NCBI RefSeq assembly: GCF_000211855.2
Contig: NC_015638.1
Location: 2,701,001-2,765,000, forward strand
From: Lacinutrix sp. 5H-3-7-4
GTDB taxonomy: Bacteria > Bacteroidota > Bacteroidia > Flavobacteriales > Flavobacteriaceae
Reading direction: 5' to 3'
Length of the DNA stretch: 64,000 nucleotides
Position numbers and translations under genes: made by a program. Below are positions 1 through 8,195 of the stretch, in pieces. Below the pieces are notes generated by a model. The model saw only the letters and a program-made list of their open reading frames with translations, had not been told where the DNA came from and made no database searches. Every line of letters begins with the position of its first letter. Position 1 is the first letter of the stretch.

Positions 1-762
1 GGTGTAACCAAAATTATTAAAGTTGGTGGCATTCAAGCCATTGCCGGTTTAACCTTTGGAACAGAAAGTATGCCGCAGGTTTATAAAATTTTTGGACCAG
101 GAAACCAATTTGTAACCGTAGCAAAACAATTAGCAACTAAATATGGTGTCGCAATCGATATGCCAGCAGGACCAAGTGAGTTATTAGTTGTAGCAGATGA
201 TACTGCAAATGCAAGTTATGTGGCTTCAGATTTGTTATCTCAAGCAGAACATGGCGCAGATAGTCAAGTCATTTTGGTGTCTACATCTCAAAATTTCATT
301 AACGCTGTAGCGGAAGAAATAAAGGTTCAAATAAAAGCACTTCCAAGACAAGATATTGCTAAACAAGCGATAGAGAATTCAAAATCTATTTTAGTTGAAA
401 CTGATGCTATAGCATTAGATTTAATCAATCAATATGGACCAGAACACTTTATAGTGTGTACAAAAAATGATGATTTTTACGTTAACGGAATTGAAAACGC
501 AGGATCTGTATTTATTGGTAATTATACACCAGAAAGTGCTGGAGATTATGCATCTGGTACCAATCACACCTTACCAACCAATGGGTTTAGTAAAGCGTAT
601 TCTGGAGTGAATTTAGATAGTTTTACTAAAGCAATTACATTTCAAAATATAACAAAACAAGGTTTGCTTAATATTGGGAATACTATTGAGTTAATGGCTG
701 AAGCTGAAGGTTTACAAGCGCACAAAAATGCAGTAACTCTTCGTTTAAACGATTTAAAGTAA
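1..762 (+). CDS. hisD: Histidinol dehydrogenase, 5' end outside window
   Basis: HisD catalyses the last two steps of histidine synthesis, oxidising L-histidinol to histidine with two NAD+ in the cytosol. The reading frame is open from base 1, so only the C-terminal 253 residues are present. Visible family signatures are FGPGNQF, the PSELLVVAD stretch, LLSQAEHGADS (the Gln and His expected to bind zinc), SAGDYASGTNHTLPT (zinc Asp) and the late His in GLQAHKNAV. It heads the visible part of the histidine operon, with hisC 81 bases downstream across a palindromic repeat. Identification is secure; the start cannot be seen. Confidence 0.97.
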   Translation, partial: GVTKIIKVGGIQAIAGLTFGTESMPQVYKIFGPGNQFVTVAKQLATKYGVAIDMPAGPSELLVVADDTANASYVASDLLSQAEHGADSQVILVSTSQNFINAVAEEIKVQIKALPRQDIAKQAIENSKSILVETDAIALDLINQYGPEHFIVCTKNDDFYVNGIENAGSVFIGNYTPESAGDYASGTNHTLPTNGFSKAYSGVNLDSFTKAITFQNITKQGLLNIGNTIELMAEAEGLQAHKNAVTLRLNDLK

Positions 763-768
763 CTATCT

Positions 769-839
769 GTCACCTCGAGCGCAGTCGAGAGGTCACATTA
801 TTATAGAGATTAAATAGGTCTCGACTGCGCTCGACCTGA
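769..839. repeat. Palindromic intergenic repeat, CTCGA family, copy 1
   Basis: Two arms, 769-792 and 817-839, share the core CTCGACTGCGCTCGA in opposite orientation and can fold into a long hairpin with a 24-base loop. A second copy with the same arms and a different loop lies at 6175-6237. It fills the hisD-hisC gap. Its GC-rich core stands out in AT-rich DNA. Function unknown; it resembles the REP-like palindromes scattered in many Flavobacteriaceae genomes. Confidence 0.85.
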
Positions 840-843
840 TATA

Positions 844-1893
844 ATGAAAATGAAACAAAATTTAAACATAAACAACCTAGTTAGAGCTAACATCAAAGCT
901 TTAAAACCGTATTCATCAGCAAGAGAAGAGTTTAAAGGTACAGCAGATGTGTTTTTAGATGCCAACGAAAATCCGTTTGGTGAGTTAAACCGTTATCCAG
1001 ACCCTAAGCAAATAAAGATTAAAGAAAAACTATCAGAAATTAAATCTGTAGAAACCAATCAAATTTTTATAGGTAATGGTAGTGATGAAGTTATAGATTT
1101 AGCGTTTCGTATTTTTTGTGAACCAGGAAAAGATAAGGTGTTAACCTTTACGCCAACTTACGGAATGTACGATGTGTCTGCAAACATCAATAATATTGAG
1201 GTAATTAAACAACCTCTAATTAACGATTTTCAAATAAATCTAAATCAGCTACAACCGTATTTAGATGTTGAAGAGGTGAAAATCATTTTTATTTGTTCAC
1301 CAAACAATCCAACAGGAAACACTATTAATACTGAAGATATTGAATATATTTTAGAGAATTTTAATGGTATCGTGATTGTAGACGAAGCTTATATCGATTT
1401 TAGCTCGCAAGCATCATTCATTAAAAATATAAATAAATACAACAATCTAATTGTAAGTCAAACCTTTAGTAAAGCTTGGGGATTAGCAGGTGTTAGAGTT
1501 GGTGTTGCTTATGCAAGTGAAGCCATTATTGCACTTTATAATCGTGTAAAACCACCATATAACGTTAGTACATTAAATCAAGAAGCAGTTTTAAATAGCT
1601 TAAATAATCAAACTGAAGTTGCTAAAAATATTGACACAATTCTTTCAGAAAGAACGAAATTAAAAGACGCTTTAAGTCAATTACCTATCGTAAAAAAAAT
1701 ATACCCAACAGATGCTAACTTTTTATTGGTTGAAGTAGATAATGCTAATAAAACGTATCAATATTTAATCAATAAAAAAGTAATTATTAGAAACAGAAAT
1801 ACTCAAGTAGAGAATTGTATACGTATTACTGTGGGAACAAGTGAAGAAAATGAGAAATTAATTGAAAACCTTCAATTAATTTCGAAATCCTGA
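844..1893 (+). CDS. hisC: Histidinol-phosphate aminotransferase
   Basis: HisC is a cytosolic, PLP-dependent class I/II aminotransferase that moves an amino group from glutamate to imidazole acetol phosphate. The 349-residue length fits the family. Seen: DANENPFGE near the start, the SPNNPTGN loop, DEAY, and the PLP lysine K210 in SQTFSKAWGLAG. ATG 844 is used; a second in-frame ATG at 850 is possible. The stop codon TGA (1891-1893) lies inside a palindromic repeat, so the last codon or two may have been reshaped by insertion of the element that follows. Confidence 0.96.
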   Translation: MKMKQNLNINNLVRANIKALKPYSSAREEFKGTADVFLDANENPFGELNRYPDPKQIKIKEKLSEIKSVETNQIFIGNGSDEVIDLAFRIFCEPGKDKVLTFTPTYGMYDVSANINNIEVIKQPLINDFQINLNQLQPYLDVEEVKIIFICSPNNPTGNTINTEDIEYILENFNGIVIVDEAYIDFSSQASFIKNINKYNNLIVSQTFSKAWGLAGVRVGVAYASEAIIALYNRVKPPYNVSTLNQEAVLNSLNNQTEVAKNIDTILSERTKLKDALSQLPIVKKIYPTDANFLLVEVDNANKTYQYLINKKVIIRNRNTQVENCIRITVGTSEENEKLIENLQLISKS

Positions 1894-1906
1894 ACTTGTT
1901 TCAGGA
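1888..1906. repeat. 19-bp palindromic repeat, left copy
   Basis: TCCTGAACTTGTTTCAGGA is itself a hairpin (7-bp arms TCCTGAA/TTCAGGA) and is the exact reverse complement of the copy at 2216-2234. It contains the hisC stop codon. Together the two copies bracket the GIY-YIG pseudogene. Confidence 0.9.
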
Positions 1907-1925
1907 ACTTTTAAAATAAAACTAA

Positions 1926-2210
1926 ATGACAAATAATTACTATTGTTACATTTTAACAAATAAGAATAGAACTGTCTTGTATGTTGGTTATACAGAAAAT
2001 ATTCGTCAAAGAATAGAACAACATGAAAAAGGGAAAGGTTCTGTATTTACTAAAAAGTACAATGTATTCGATTTAATCCATTTAGAAAAATTTGAGTTAA
2101 AAAAAGAAGCAAAATCAAGAGAAAGACAACTTAAAAATTGACATAGAAAATGGAAACGGGAACTTATTAAAGTTACTAATCCTAGTTTAAAAACATTAGA
2201 AATTAAATAA
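1926..2210 (+). pseudogene. GIY-YIG single-domain endonuclease, interrupted by an in-frame TGA
   Basis: The frame from ATG 1926 gives a small GIY-YIG nuclease of the UPF0213/YhbQ type: CYILTNK then LYVGYT (the GIY...YIG core), the RIEQHEKG helix with its Arg, and RERQLKN. At 2139-2141 the frame meets TGA where relatives normally have Trp in a KNWHRxWK motif. Beyond it the same frame continues as HRKWKREL and on through TNPSLK to TAA at 2208-2210. Restoring Trp would give 94 residues, the family's usual size, so this is best read as one TGG-to-TGA nonsense change in a once intact gene. A shortened 71-residue product with the catalytic core could still be made. The gene sits between hisC and hisB, bracketed by perfect 19-bp inverted repeats. 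Confidence 0.85.
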
Positions 2211-2215
2211 AAAGA

Positions 2216-2234
2216 TCCTGAAACAAGTTCAGGA
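2216..2234. repeat. 19-bp palindromic repeat, right copy
   Basis: TCCTGAAACAAGTTCAGGA is the exact reverse complement of 1888-1906. It lies 18 bases upstream of the hisB ATG and closes the 347-bp GIY-YIG micro-element (1888-2234). Confidence 0.9.
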
Positions 2235-2252
2235 TTGATTAACAAGTTAATC

Positions 2253-3392
2253 ATGAAAAAAGTACTATTCATAGACAGAGACGGAACCTTGGTTTTAGAG
2301 CCACCTGTAGATTATCAATTAGATAGTTTAGAGAAATTAGAGTTCTACCCAAAAGTGTTTCAATACATGGCTAAAATAGCTTCAGAGTTAGATTTTGAGC
2401 TAGTTATGGTAACCAATCAAGATGGTTTAGGGACAGATTCTTTTCCAGAAGACACCTTTTGGCCAGCGCAAAACAAAGTGATTTCAGCATTCGAAAAAGA
2501 AGGTGTTGTGTTTTCTGAAGTTTGTATAGACAAAACCTTTCCGCATGAAAATGCTGAAACTCGTAAACCAAGAACAGGTTTGCTAACAAAGTATTTTGAT
2601 AAAGCTGAATACGATTTAGAAAACAGTTTTGTTTTAGGTGATCGTATTACAGACATGGAATTGGCTAAAAACCTTGGAGCAAAAGGTATATTTTTATCTG
2701 AAGATCCTGAATTAGGAGCAGATGAAATTGAAAGCTCAAAACAAGCTATATTAGATTGTATTGCTTTAACAAGCACAGATTGGAAAACTATTTACGAGTT
2801 TCTAAAATTAAATGATCGTGTCGCTGAAATTACTCGTAATACTAACGAAACCAAGATATATATTAAATTAAACCTTGATGGTTCTGGTAAAAATGAAATT
2901 GATACAGGTTTAAAGTTTTTTGATCACATGTTAGACCAAATTGGTCGTCATGGCGCAATGGATTTAACCATTAAAGTAGATGGTGATTTAGAGGTAGATG
3001 AGCATCACACGATTGAAGACACCATGATTGCTTTTGGCGAATTGTTTAATAAAGCCTTGGGTAATAAATTAGGTATTGAGCGTTACGGATTTTGTTTACC
3101 AATGGACGATTGCTTAGCTCAAGTAGCTGTTGACTTTGGAGGTAGAAATTGGTTAGAATGGGAAGCCGATTTTAAACGCGAAAAAATAGGCGATATGCCA
3201 ACCGAAATGTTTTTCCACTTGTTTAAATCCTTTACAGATGGCGCAAAATGTAACTTAAATATTAAAGCTGAAGGTACTAACGAGCATCACAAAATAGAAG
3301 GTATTTTTAAAGCCTTTGCAAAAGCAATGAAAATGGCAGTAAAACGTGATGCTAATAAAATGTTTTTACCATCAACTAAAGGTATGTTGTAA
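2253..3392 (+). CDS. hisB: Bifunctional histidinol-phosphatase / imidazoleglycerol-phosphate dehydratase
   Basis: A 379-residue fusion enzyme doing two steps of histidine synthesis in the cytosol. The N-terminal HAD phosphatase (about residues 1-165) shows FIDRDGTL with the nucleophile Asp and [12 protein letters not shown]. The C-terminal dehydratase (about 190-379) shows [21 protein letters not shown] and NEHHKIEG, the manganese-binding histidine clusters. ATG 2253 is chosen over an in-frame TTG at 2235, which falls next to the inserted repeat and adds residues absent from the HAD fold. The stop overlaps the hisH start as TAATG, indicating translational coupling. Confidence 0.96.
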   Translation: MKKVLFIDRDGTLVLEPPVDYQLDSLEKLEFYPKVFQYMAKIASELDFELVMVTNQDGLGTDSFPEDTFWPAQNKVISAFEKEGVVFSEVCIDKTFPHENAETRKPRTGLLTKYFDKAEYDLENSFVLGDRITDMELAKNLGAKGIFLSEDPELGADEIESSKQAILDCIALTSTDWKTIYEFLKLNDRVAEITRNTNETKIYIKLNLDGSGKNEIDTGLKFFDHMLDQIGRHGAMDLTIKVDGDLEVDEHHTIEDTMIAFGELFNKALGNKLGIERYGFCLPMDDCLAQVAVDFGGRNWLEWEADFKREKIGDMPTEMFFHLFKSFTDGAKCNLNIKAEGTNEHHKIEGIFKAFAKAMKMAVKRDANKMFLPSTKGML

Positions 3393-3973
3393 TGAAGTTA
3401 GTAATTATAGATTACGGAGCAGGTAATATAAAAAGCATTCAATTTGCCTTTAAACGCTTAGGTTACAATGCTATTTTATCAAACAATCCAGATGAGATTA
3501 AAGCAGCAGACAAAGTTATTTTTCCAGGAGTTGGCGAAGCAAGTTCAGCAATGAAAATGCTTAAAGAGAGCGGTTTAGACACTTTAATTCCAACATTAAA
3601 ACAACCAGTTTTAGGAATTTGTTTAGGCATGCAATTGATGTGTAAATCTTCAGAAGAAGGTAACACCAAAGGTTTGGGAATTTTTGATGTAGATGTAAAA
3701 CGTTTCAACAATACAGTTAAAGTACCACAAATGGGATGGAATACGATAACAGATTTAAAATCAGATTTGTTTAAAGGTGTCAAAAACCAAGAGTTTATGT
3801 ATTCTGTACATAGTTTTTATGCCGAAAATTGTAAACAAAGTATTGCCACAACTACTTATAGTTTAGATTTTGCTTCAGCTTTACAAAAAGATAATTTTTA
3901 TGGTGTACAATTTCATCCAGAAAAATCATCAGTAGTAGGAGAGCAAATATTAAAAAATTTTATAACGCTTTAG
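3392..3973 (+). CDS. hisH: Imidazole glycerol phosphate synthase, glutaminase subunit
   Basis: HisH hydrolyses glutamine and channels ammonia to HisF for imidazole ring formation. The 193-residue class I glutamine amidotransferase shows the oxyanion strand near FPGVGEA, the nucleophile C77 in GICLGMQLM, and the His-Glu pair in GVQFHPEKS. It begins one base inside the hisB stop. Its partner gene hisF lies 1.4 kb downstream, beyond a DUF3592 gene and hisA. Confidence 0.96.
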   Translation: MKLVIIDYGAGNIKSIQFAFKRLGYNAILSNNPDEIKAADKVIFPGVGEASSAMKMLKESGLDTLIPTLKQPVLGICLGMQLMCKSSEEGNTKGLGIFDVDVKRFNNTVKVPQMGWNTITDLKSDLFKGVKNQEFMYSVHSFYAENCKQSIATTTYSLDFASALQKDNFYGVQFHPEKSSVVGEQILKNFITL

Positions 3974-3993
3974 TTATTTTAGAAGAATAAAAA

Positions 3994-4440
3994 ATGAAAC
4001 TTAAATATCTTTTTATAGTTCTGGGATTAATAGGAATTACAATGCTTTTAGTAGCTTTTTATAAGTGTATAAACACTTTTGAATTTCTTTCAAAATCTAA
4101 TGAAACTGAAGGTGAAATTATAGAAATAGTAAGTACGTTTAATGCCACAAATACAAGTGATCAGTCTTTAAGAGTGCTTTATAAGCCATTAATTAGGTTT
4201 TATGATTTAAAAGGAAATCCTATAGAATTTCATTCACCTATAGGAAGCAAATTGCCTAAAAACTATAATGTTGGAGATAAAATAACTATTCTTTATAATA
4301 CACAAGACCCTAAAAAAGCTGTGATTAAAAGCTTCAGTTCTTTATGGTCTGAGAGTATACTATTAGGAATATTTGGAATAATTTTAATTAGCATCGCTAT
4401 TGTTTTCTTTGTTTTATCAAAAAAAATAGCGCACGCTTAA
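3994..4440 (+). CDS. DUF3592 membrane protein inside the his operon
   Basis: A 148-residue protein with a TM helix at about residues 5-24, a soluble beta-rich middle and a second TM helix at about 120-142. The middle has the DUF3592 pattern: ETEGEIIEI, then YKPLIRFYD, then NVGDKITILYNTQDP. DUF3592 proteins are small membrane proteins of unknown function. It starts 20 bases after hisH and ends before a hairpin terminator, so it is probably cotranscribed with hisH. No histidine role is suggested by sequence; it looks like an extra gene that entered the operon. Confidence 0.8.
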   Translation: MKLKYLFIVLGLIGITMLLVAFYKCINTFEFLSKSNETEGEIIEIVSTFNATNTSDQSLRVLYKPLIRFYDLKGNPIEFHSPIGSKLPKNYNVGDKITILYNTQDPKKAVIKSFSSLWSESILLGIFGIILISIAIVFFVLSKKIAHA

Positions 4441-4453
4441 TATAAAAATGGAT

Positions 4454-4488
4454 AAAAAAGCATTCAAAAATATTAGAACGCTTTTTTT
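4454..4488 (+). terminator. Hairpin terminator within the his operon
   Basis: Stem 4454-4465 pairs with 4476-4487 over 12 positions with one mismatch, around a 10-base loop, and ends in a run of seven T. It lies just after the DUF3592 gene and 66 bases before hisA. If active it would lower readthrough into hisA-hisF-hisIE. Confidence 0.65.
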
Positions 4489-4553
4489 ATCTGAATTAGC
4501 ATATAATAAATTATACTCTTAAAAATAATTAAGGGTTATTAACAAGTAAATTA

Positions 4554-5297
4554 ATGAGAATAATACCAGCAATAGACATAATAGACGGAAAATGTGTACG
4601 CTTAACAAAAGGCGATTACAATACCACTAAAATTTATAATGAAAACCCACTAGAGGTTGCAAAACAATTTGAAGACGCAGGAATCGAATATTTACATATG
4701 GTAGATTTAGATGGTGCAAAAGCCGATCATGTTGTAAACTATCGAGTTTTAGAGCAAGTAGCATCTAAAACCAACTTAAAAATCGATTTTGGAGGTGGTT
4801 TAAAGTCTGATAATGATATTATTACAGCATTTAATTCTGGTGCAAAACAAATTACAGGCGGAAGTATTGCTGTTAAAAACAGAGATACTTTTGAGCGTTG
4901 GATTAGTAAATATGGTTCTCAAAAAATCATTTTGGGTGCAGACTGTAAAAATGAAAAAGTAGCCATAAGTGGTTGGTTAGAAGAGAGTAGTTTAGAAGTA
5001 ATTCCGTTTATAAAAGCGTATCAAAAACAAGGAATTAAGTATGTGGTTTGTACAGATATTTCAAAAGACGGAATGTTAGAAGGTCCATCAATAGAATTAT
5101 ATAAAAATATTATTCAGCAATGTTCAAATGGTAGTTCTGGTCAATCCATAAAACTTATAGCATCTGGTGGAGTAACGACTATTCAAGATTTAGAAAAGCT
5201 TTCAGAAATTAATTGTGAAGGTGTAATTATTGGTAAAGCGATTTACGAAAACAGAATTTCTTTAAAAGAATTGACAAATTTCATTTTAAAACAATAG
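4554..5297 (+). CDS. hisA: ProFAR isomerase (phosphoribosylformimino-AICAR-P isomerase)
   Basis: HisA is a cytosolic beta/alpha-barrel that isomerises ProFAR to PRFAR, the HisF substrate. The 247-residue length is typical. Seen: catalytic D8 in [13 protein letters not shown], the phosphate-binding FGGGLKS, the second catalytic Asp in [12 protein letters not shown], and the C-terminal phosphate loop ASGGVTT followed by VIIGKAIYE. The gene follows a terminator-like hairpin without a clear TAnnTTTG box, so its transcription start is uncertain. Confidence 0.96.
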   Translation: MRIIPAIDIIDGKCVRLTKGDYNTTKIYNENPLEVAKQFEDAGIEYLHMVDLDGAKADHVVNYRVLEQVASKTNLKIDFGGGLKSDNDIITAFNSGAKQITGGSIAVKNRDTFERWISKYGSQKIILGADCKNEKVAISGWLEESSLEVIPFIKAYQKQGIKYVVCTDISKDGMLEGPSIELYKNIIQQCSNGSSGQSIKLIASGGVTTIQDLEKLSEINCEGVIIGKAIYENRISLKELTNFILKQ

Positions 5298-5303
5298 TTT
5301 TTT

Positions 5304-5329
5304 GTCATTCCGCACTTGATGCGAAATCC
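5304..5329. repeat. Palindromic intergenic repeat, CCGCA family
   Basis: A hairpin with arms ATTCCGCA and TGCGAAAT (one mismatch) around a 5-base loop. It is preceded by GTC as in similar repeats I know from Flavobacteriaceae. It lies between hisA and hisF. Only one copy was noticed in this window. Confidence 0.55.
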
Positions 5330-5354
5330 ATATATTTTTATAATTAATAAAATA

Positions 5355-5369
5355 CCCGCTTTCGCGGAA
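5355..5369. repeat. Short CCGC/GCGG palindrome before hisF
   Basis: CCGC (5356-5359) and GCGG (5364-5367) pair around TTTC. This is a second kind of GC-rich palindrome in the hisA-hisF gap, ending six bases before the hisF ATG. It resembles CCGCTTTCGCGG-type repeats seen in related genomes; that link is from memory. Confidence 0.45.
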
Positions 5370-5375
5370 AATATT

Positions 5376-6131
5376 ATGCTCACAAAACGAATTATACCAT
5401 GTTTAGACATTAAAAACGGAAGAACCGTTAAAGGTGTCAATTTTGTAAATCTTCGTGATGCTGGAGATCCAGTAGAATTAGCAAAACAATATGCTGTAAA
5501 AGGTGCAGACGAGCTTGTTTTTCTAGATATTTCAGCAACTTTAGAAGGTAGAAAAACTATGATTGATATGGTTTTAAAGGTAGCAGAACAGGTTAATATT
5601 CCGTTTACAGTTGGTGGTGGAATTTCGTCTGTTGAAGATGTTGACATCCTTTTAAAATCTGGAGCAGATAAAGTGTCTGTAAATTCTTCAGCAGTAAAAC
5701 GACCAGAATTGGTTAATGAGTTAGCAAATAAATTTGGTAGCCAATGTGTTGTGGTTGCTATAGATGCTAAGCAAATTGATGGTGAATGGATGGTGCATTT
5801 AGCAGGAGGAAGTATTCCAACCAATTTAAATTTATTCGATTGGGCAAAAGAAGTTGAACGTAGAGGTGCAGGAGAAATACTATTTACATCCATGAATAAC
5901 GATGGTACAAAAGCAGGTTTTGCAAATAAAGCTTTAGCCAAGTTATCTGAAACATTAAATATACCAATTATTGCTTCAGGTGGAGCAGGAACAGTTCAGC
6001 ATTTTGTAGATACATTTAAAGATGGAAAAGCGGATGCTGCATTGGCTGCAAGCGTATTTCATTTTGGTGAAATAGCAATTAAAGATTTAAAAGAAGCATT
6101 AAAAGACAACAATATAGCAGTAAGACTTTAA
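5376..6131 (+). CDS. hisF: Imidazole glycerol phosphate synthase, cyclase subunit
   Basis: HisF is the (beta/alpha)8 cyclase that uses ammonia from HisH to make imidazole glycerol phosphate and AICAR. The 251-residue length matches the family. Seen: D11 in [24 protein letters not shown], the second catalytic Asp region [20 protein letters not shown] and [12 protein letters not shown] 5376 is chosen because HisF normally begins a few residues before CLDIK; the frame runs open upstream to 5316 only through repeat DNA. Confidence 0.96.
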   Translation: MLTKRIIPCLDIKNGRTVKGVNFVNLRDAGDPVELAKQYAVKGADELVFLDISATLEGRKTMIDMVLKVAEQVNIPFTVGGGISSVEDVDILLKSGADKVSVNSSAVKRPELVNELANKFGSQCVVVAIDAKQIDGEWMVHLAGGSIPTNLNLFDWAKEVERRGAGEILFTSMNNDGTKAGFANKALAKLSETLNIPIIASGGAGTVQHFVDTFKDGKADAALAASVFHFGEIAIKDLKEALKDNNIAVRL

Positions 6132-6137
6132 GTCGAT

Positions 6138-6158
6138 ATGCTGTACTCGTTTCAGCAT
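6138..6158. repeat. Palindromic intergenic repeat, ATGCTG/CAGCAT family
   Basis: ATGCTG (6138-6143) and CAGCAT (6153-6158) form a small hairpin directly after hisF. It looks like a decayed copy of the GCTGAA...TTCAGC repeats common in this family. It abuts the CTCGA repeat at 6175. Confidence 0.45.
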
Positions 6159-6174
6159 CTCACAAAAAAATAAA

Positions 6175-6237
6175 GTCACCTCGAGCGCAGTCGAGAGGTT
6201 ATTAAAATATTAAGGTCTCGACTGCGCTCGACCTGAC
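6175..6237. repeat. Palindromic intergenic repeat, CTCGA family, copy 2
   Basis: Arms 6175-6199 and 6214-6237 match those of the repeat at 769-839, while the loop is shorter and unrelated. It fills the gap between hisF and hisIE and ends 15 bases before the hisIE ATG. Conserved arms with a free loop fit a structural or mobile role better than protein coding. Confidence 0.85.
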
Positions 6238-6251
6238 AAAAGAAACTAAAA

Positions 6252-6854
6252 ATGAACATAGATTTTAATAAAAACAACGACGGATTAGTGCCAGCAATCA
6301 TACAAGACGCAACAACAAAAAACGTGTTAATGTTGGGCTACATGAATGAAGAAGCATTTAATAAAACCAAAGACACAAAATTAGTTACCTTTTTTAGCAG
6401 AAGTAAAAATCGTTTATGGACTAAAGGTGAAGAAAGCGGAAACGTTTTAAATCTGGTTGACATTAAATTAGATTGTGATAACGATACGTTATTAATTCAA
6501 GTTAACCCAAAAGGACCAACGTGTCACAAAGGAAGTGATACCTGTTGGAATGATACTAATGCTGAAAATTTTGGGTTTATTTCTAAATTAGAAAACACAA
6601 TTGAAAGTCGTGTAAAAGCAGGAGATTCAGAAAAATCATATGTCGCTTCATTATTCGCCAAAGGCATAAATAAAGTGGCTCAAAAAGTAGGAGAGGAAGC
6701 TGTAGAAGTGGTTATTGAAGCAAAAGATGATAACGACAATTTGTTTTTAAACGAAAGTGCAGATTTATTGTTTCACTACTTAATGTTATTGCAAGCTAAA
6801 GGTTTTAAACTTAATGATGTGGTTAACGTTTTAAAAGGACGTGAGAAGAAATAA
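6252..6854 (+). CDS. hisI: Bifunctional phosphoribosyl-AMP cyclohydrolase / phosphoribosyl-ATP pyrophosphatase
   Basis: A HisIE fusion of 200 residues covering the second and third steps of histidine synthesis. The N-terminal cyclohydrolase (about 1-110) shows VLMLGYMNEEA, WTKGEESGN, KLDCDNDTLL and the zinc cysteines in GPTCHKGSDTCW. The C-terminal all-alpha pyrophosphatase (about 113-200) shows KSYVASLFAKG and VGEEAVEVVIEAK. It is the last gene of the operon and is followed directly by a strong terminator. The fused form is usual in Bacteroidota. Confidence 0.96.
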   Translation: MNIDFNKNNDGLVPAIIQDATTKNVLMLGYMNEEAFNKTKDTKLVTFFSRSKNRLWTKGEESGNVLNLVDIKLDCDNDTLLIQVNPKGPTCHKGSDTCWNDTNAENFGFISKLENTIESRVKAGDSEKSYVASLFAKGINKVAQKVGEEAVEVVIEAKDDNDNLFLNESADLLFHYLMLLQAKGFKLNDVVNVLKGREKK

Positions 6855-6860
6855 ATTATT

Positions 6861-6890
6861 AAAGTCGCTAATTATTTTAGCGACTTTTTT
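6861..6890 (+). terminator. Rho-independent terminator of the his operon
   Basis: A perfect 11-bp stem (AAAGTCGCTAA with TTAGCGACTTT) around a 5-base loop is followed by a T run. It starts six bases after the hisIE stop. The A-rich left side may let it also serve the convergent gene at 6901-8100. Confidence 0.9.
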
Positions 6891-6900
6891 AGTATTAACT

Positions 6901-8100
6901 TTATTTGTTTTCACTAATAATATCTAAAGTTTGCCTAATCCAATCTGTTTTAAAATCTAGAGTTATATCTGGTTTTATTCCTATACTTTCATATTGAAAA
7001 TATTTATGAAAATTCATATCTGTAGGAGTAACAGAAAAATATTTTGAAGGTGTTGTATAGCTTCTTCCGTAATTTAATCCATATGCAATAACGCCAAATG
7101 TAGTTTGCCCTAAATGTGTTGCGTGCTTGAGTTTTTTTAATTTTAAAGTAAATTGCTCGCCATTGCTAGCTGTAAAAGCATTTGTTAATATATATACATT
7201 TTTATGTTTTAAAAGTTTTATAAAAGGATCTGAATATTTTTTATTTCCTCCGGTGTTACTTCTTAAATCTACTATTATATTTTTTGCTGTTAATTTGTTT
7301 TTAGTTTCTTCATAGAAAGCTAATAAATCTTTCTTTTTACTATTACTAAAATTGGCAAAATATAAATACTGTGTATTCTCATTAAGTTGTTTAAAAGTAA
7401 AAGATTTTTGATTCTTTTTAATAAATTCAACATCGCTTGTGCCTTTCTTTTTATAACTCCATAATCTTCCATTTTCAAACGTTAAACTCTTTAATAATCT
7501 AGGTGTTTTATTCTCAAGTTTGTAGTGATAAATATTGTATTTATTATTAATAGTTTTGTATGCGTAGAAACTTATATCTCCAATTTCCCATTGTTTTAAA
7601 TTACTTTCAAGTATAACACCTATATATTGGTTTTTGTTATCATCATAATATATTCCAACTTTTAAAGATGTGCTGTAATTGTAAATACCTTCAATAGAAT
7701 TAGTTTTCTTTTGGCTTAATTCGTTTTTTAAATCTTCAATATTTCTATCTGTTTCTGGGTGATTAAAACCAATTTTTCTAGTATTTGAGTTTATATCTAA
7801 AAAGGGTTGTTTTATAGATAAACTTAAATGGTTGTCATTAATTAGGTTTGTTTGTTTTAATAAAAGTTTAAAGCAGGCTTCTATAGCAATTGGTTGTTTC
7901 ATTTGTAATGAAAGCATTTTATAAACAGTCTCAAAATTTTCTTTTTTATCTCCTTTTATTTGTTTTTTATAAGATGGCATTTTCTTTAATTTACTTACTA
8001 TAAAATCTAAGTCGGCTTTACAATTGCAGGTTTCGTTTTGTGTGAAAGCGAATGAAATTCCGAAGAAAAAAATTGTGCTAAAAGCAATTAAATGTTTCAT
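6901..8100 (-). CDS. Exported S41-like (tail-specific protease family) protein
   Basis: A 399-residue protein with a signal peptide (MKHLIAFSTIFFFGISFAF then TQNE), so it is exported. The C-terminal third looks like an S41 peptidase: NIIVDLRSNTGGN, then ILTNAFTASNGEQF with the likely nucleophile Ser, then GQTTFG. The first 240 residues are not recognised. No PDZ domain is evident, unlike C-terminal processing proteases, so the closer match is the TSPc domain alone. Substrate unknown. It is convergent with the his operon and separated from the upstream LytTR gene by 95 bases. Confidence 0.75.
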   Translation of the reverse strand: MKHLIAFSTIFFFGISFAFTQNETCNCKADLDFIVSKLKKMPSYKKQIKGDKKENFETVYKMLSLQMKQPIAIEACFKLLLKQTNLINDNHLSLSIKQPFLDINSNTRKIGFNHPETDRNIEDLKNELSQKKTNSIEGIYNYSTSLKVGIYYDDNKNQYIGVILESNLKQWEIGDISFYAYKTINNKYNIYHYKLENKTPRLLKSLTFENGRLWSYKKKGTSDVEFIKKNQKSFTFKQLNENTQYLYFANFSNSKKKDLLAFYEETKNKLTAKNIIVDLRSNTGGNKKYSDPFIKLLKHKNVYILTNAFTASNGEQFTLKLKKLKHATHLGQTTFGVIAYGLNYGRSYTTPSKYFSVTPTDMNFHKYFQYESIGIKPDITLDFKTDWIRQTLDIISENK

Positions 8101-8195
8101 AATTAAAATGATTTGAATTAAAATTTATCTGTTGCTAATATATTTCAGATTGTATTATTAATTCAACTATAGTAGGTGTTTGGGGTGAAATGATA

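Noticed and set aside
2139-2141. TGA as selenocysteine or recoded stop in the GIY-YIG gene
   Set aside because: No selenocysteine-type hairpin is seen, the family has Trp there, and all other TGA codons in the window act as stops.
2235-2252. TTG start for hisB at 2235
   Set aside because: It lies at the edge of the inserted palindrome and adds six residues not part of the HAD fold; ATG 2253 gives the normal [12 protein letters not shown] start.
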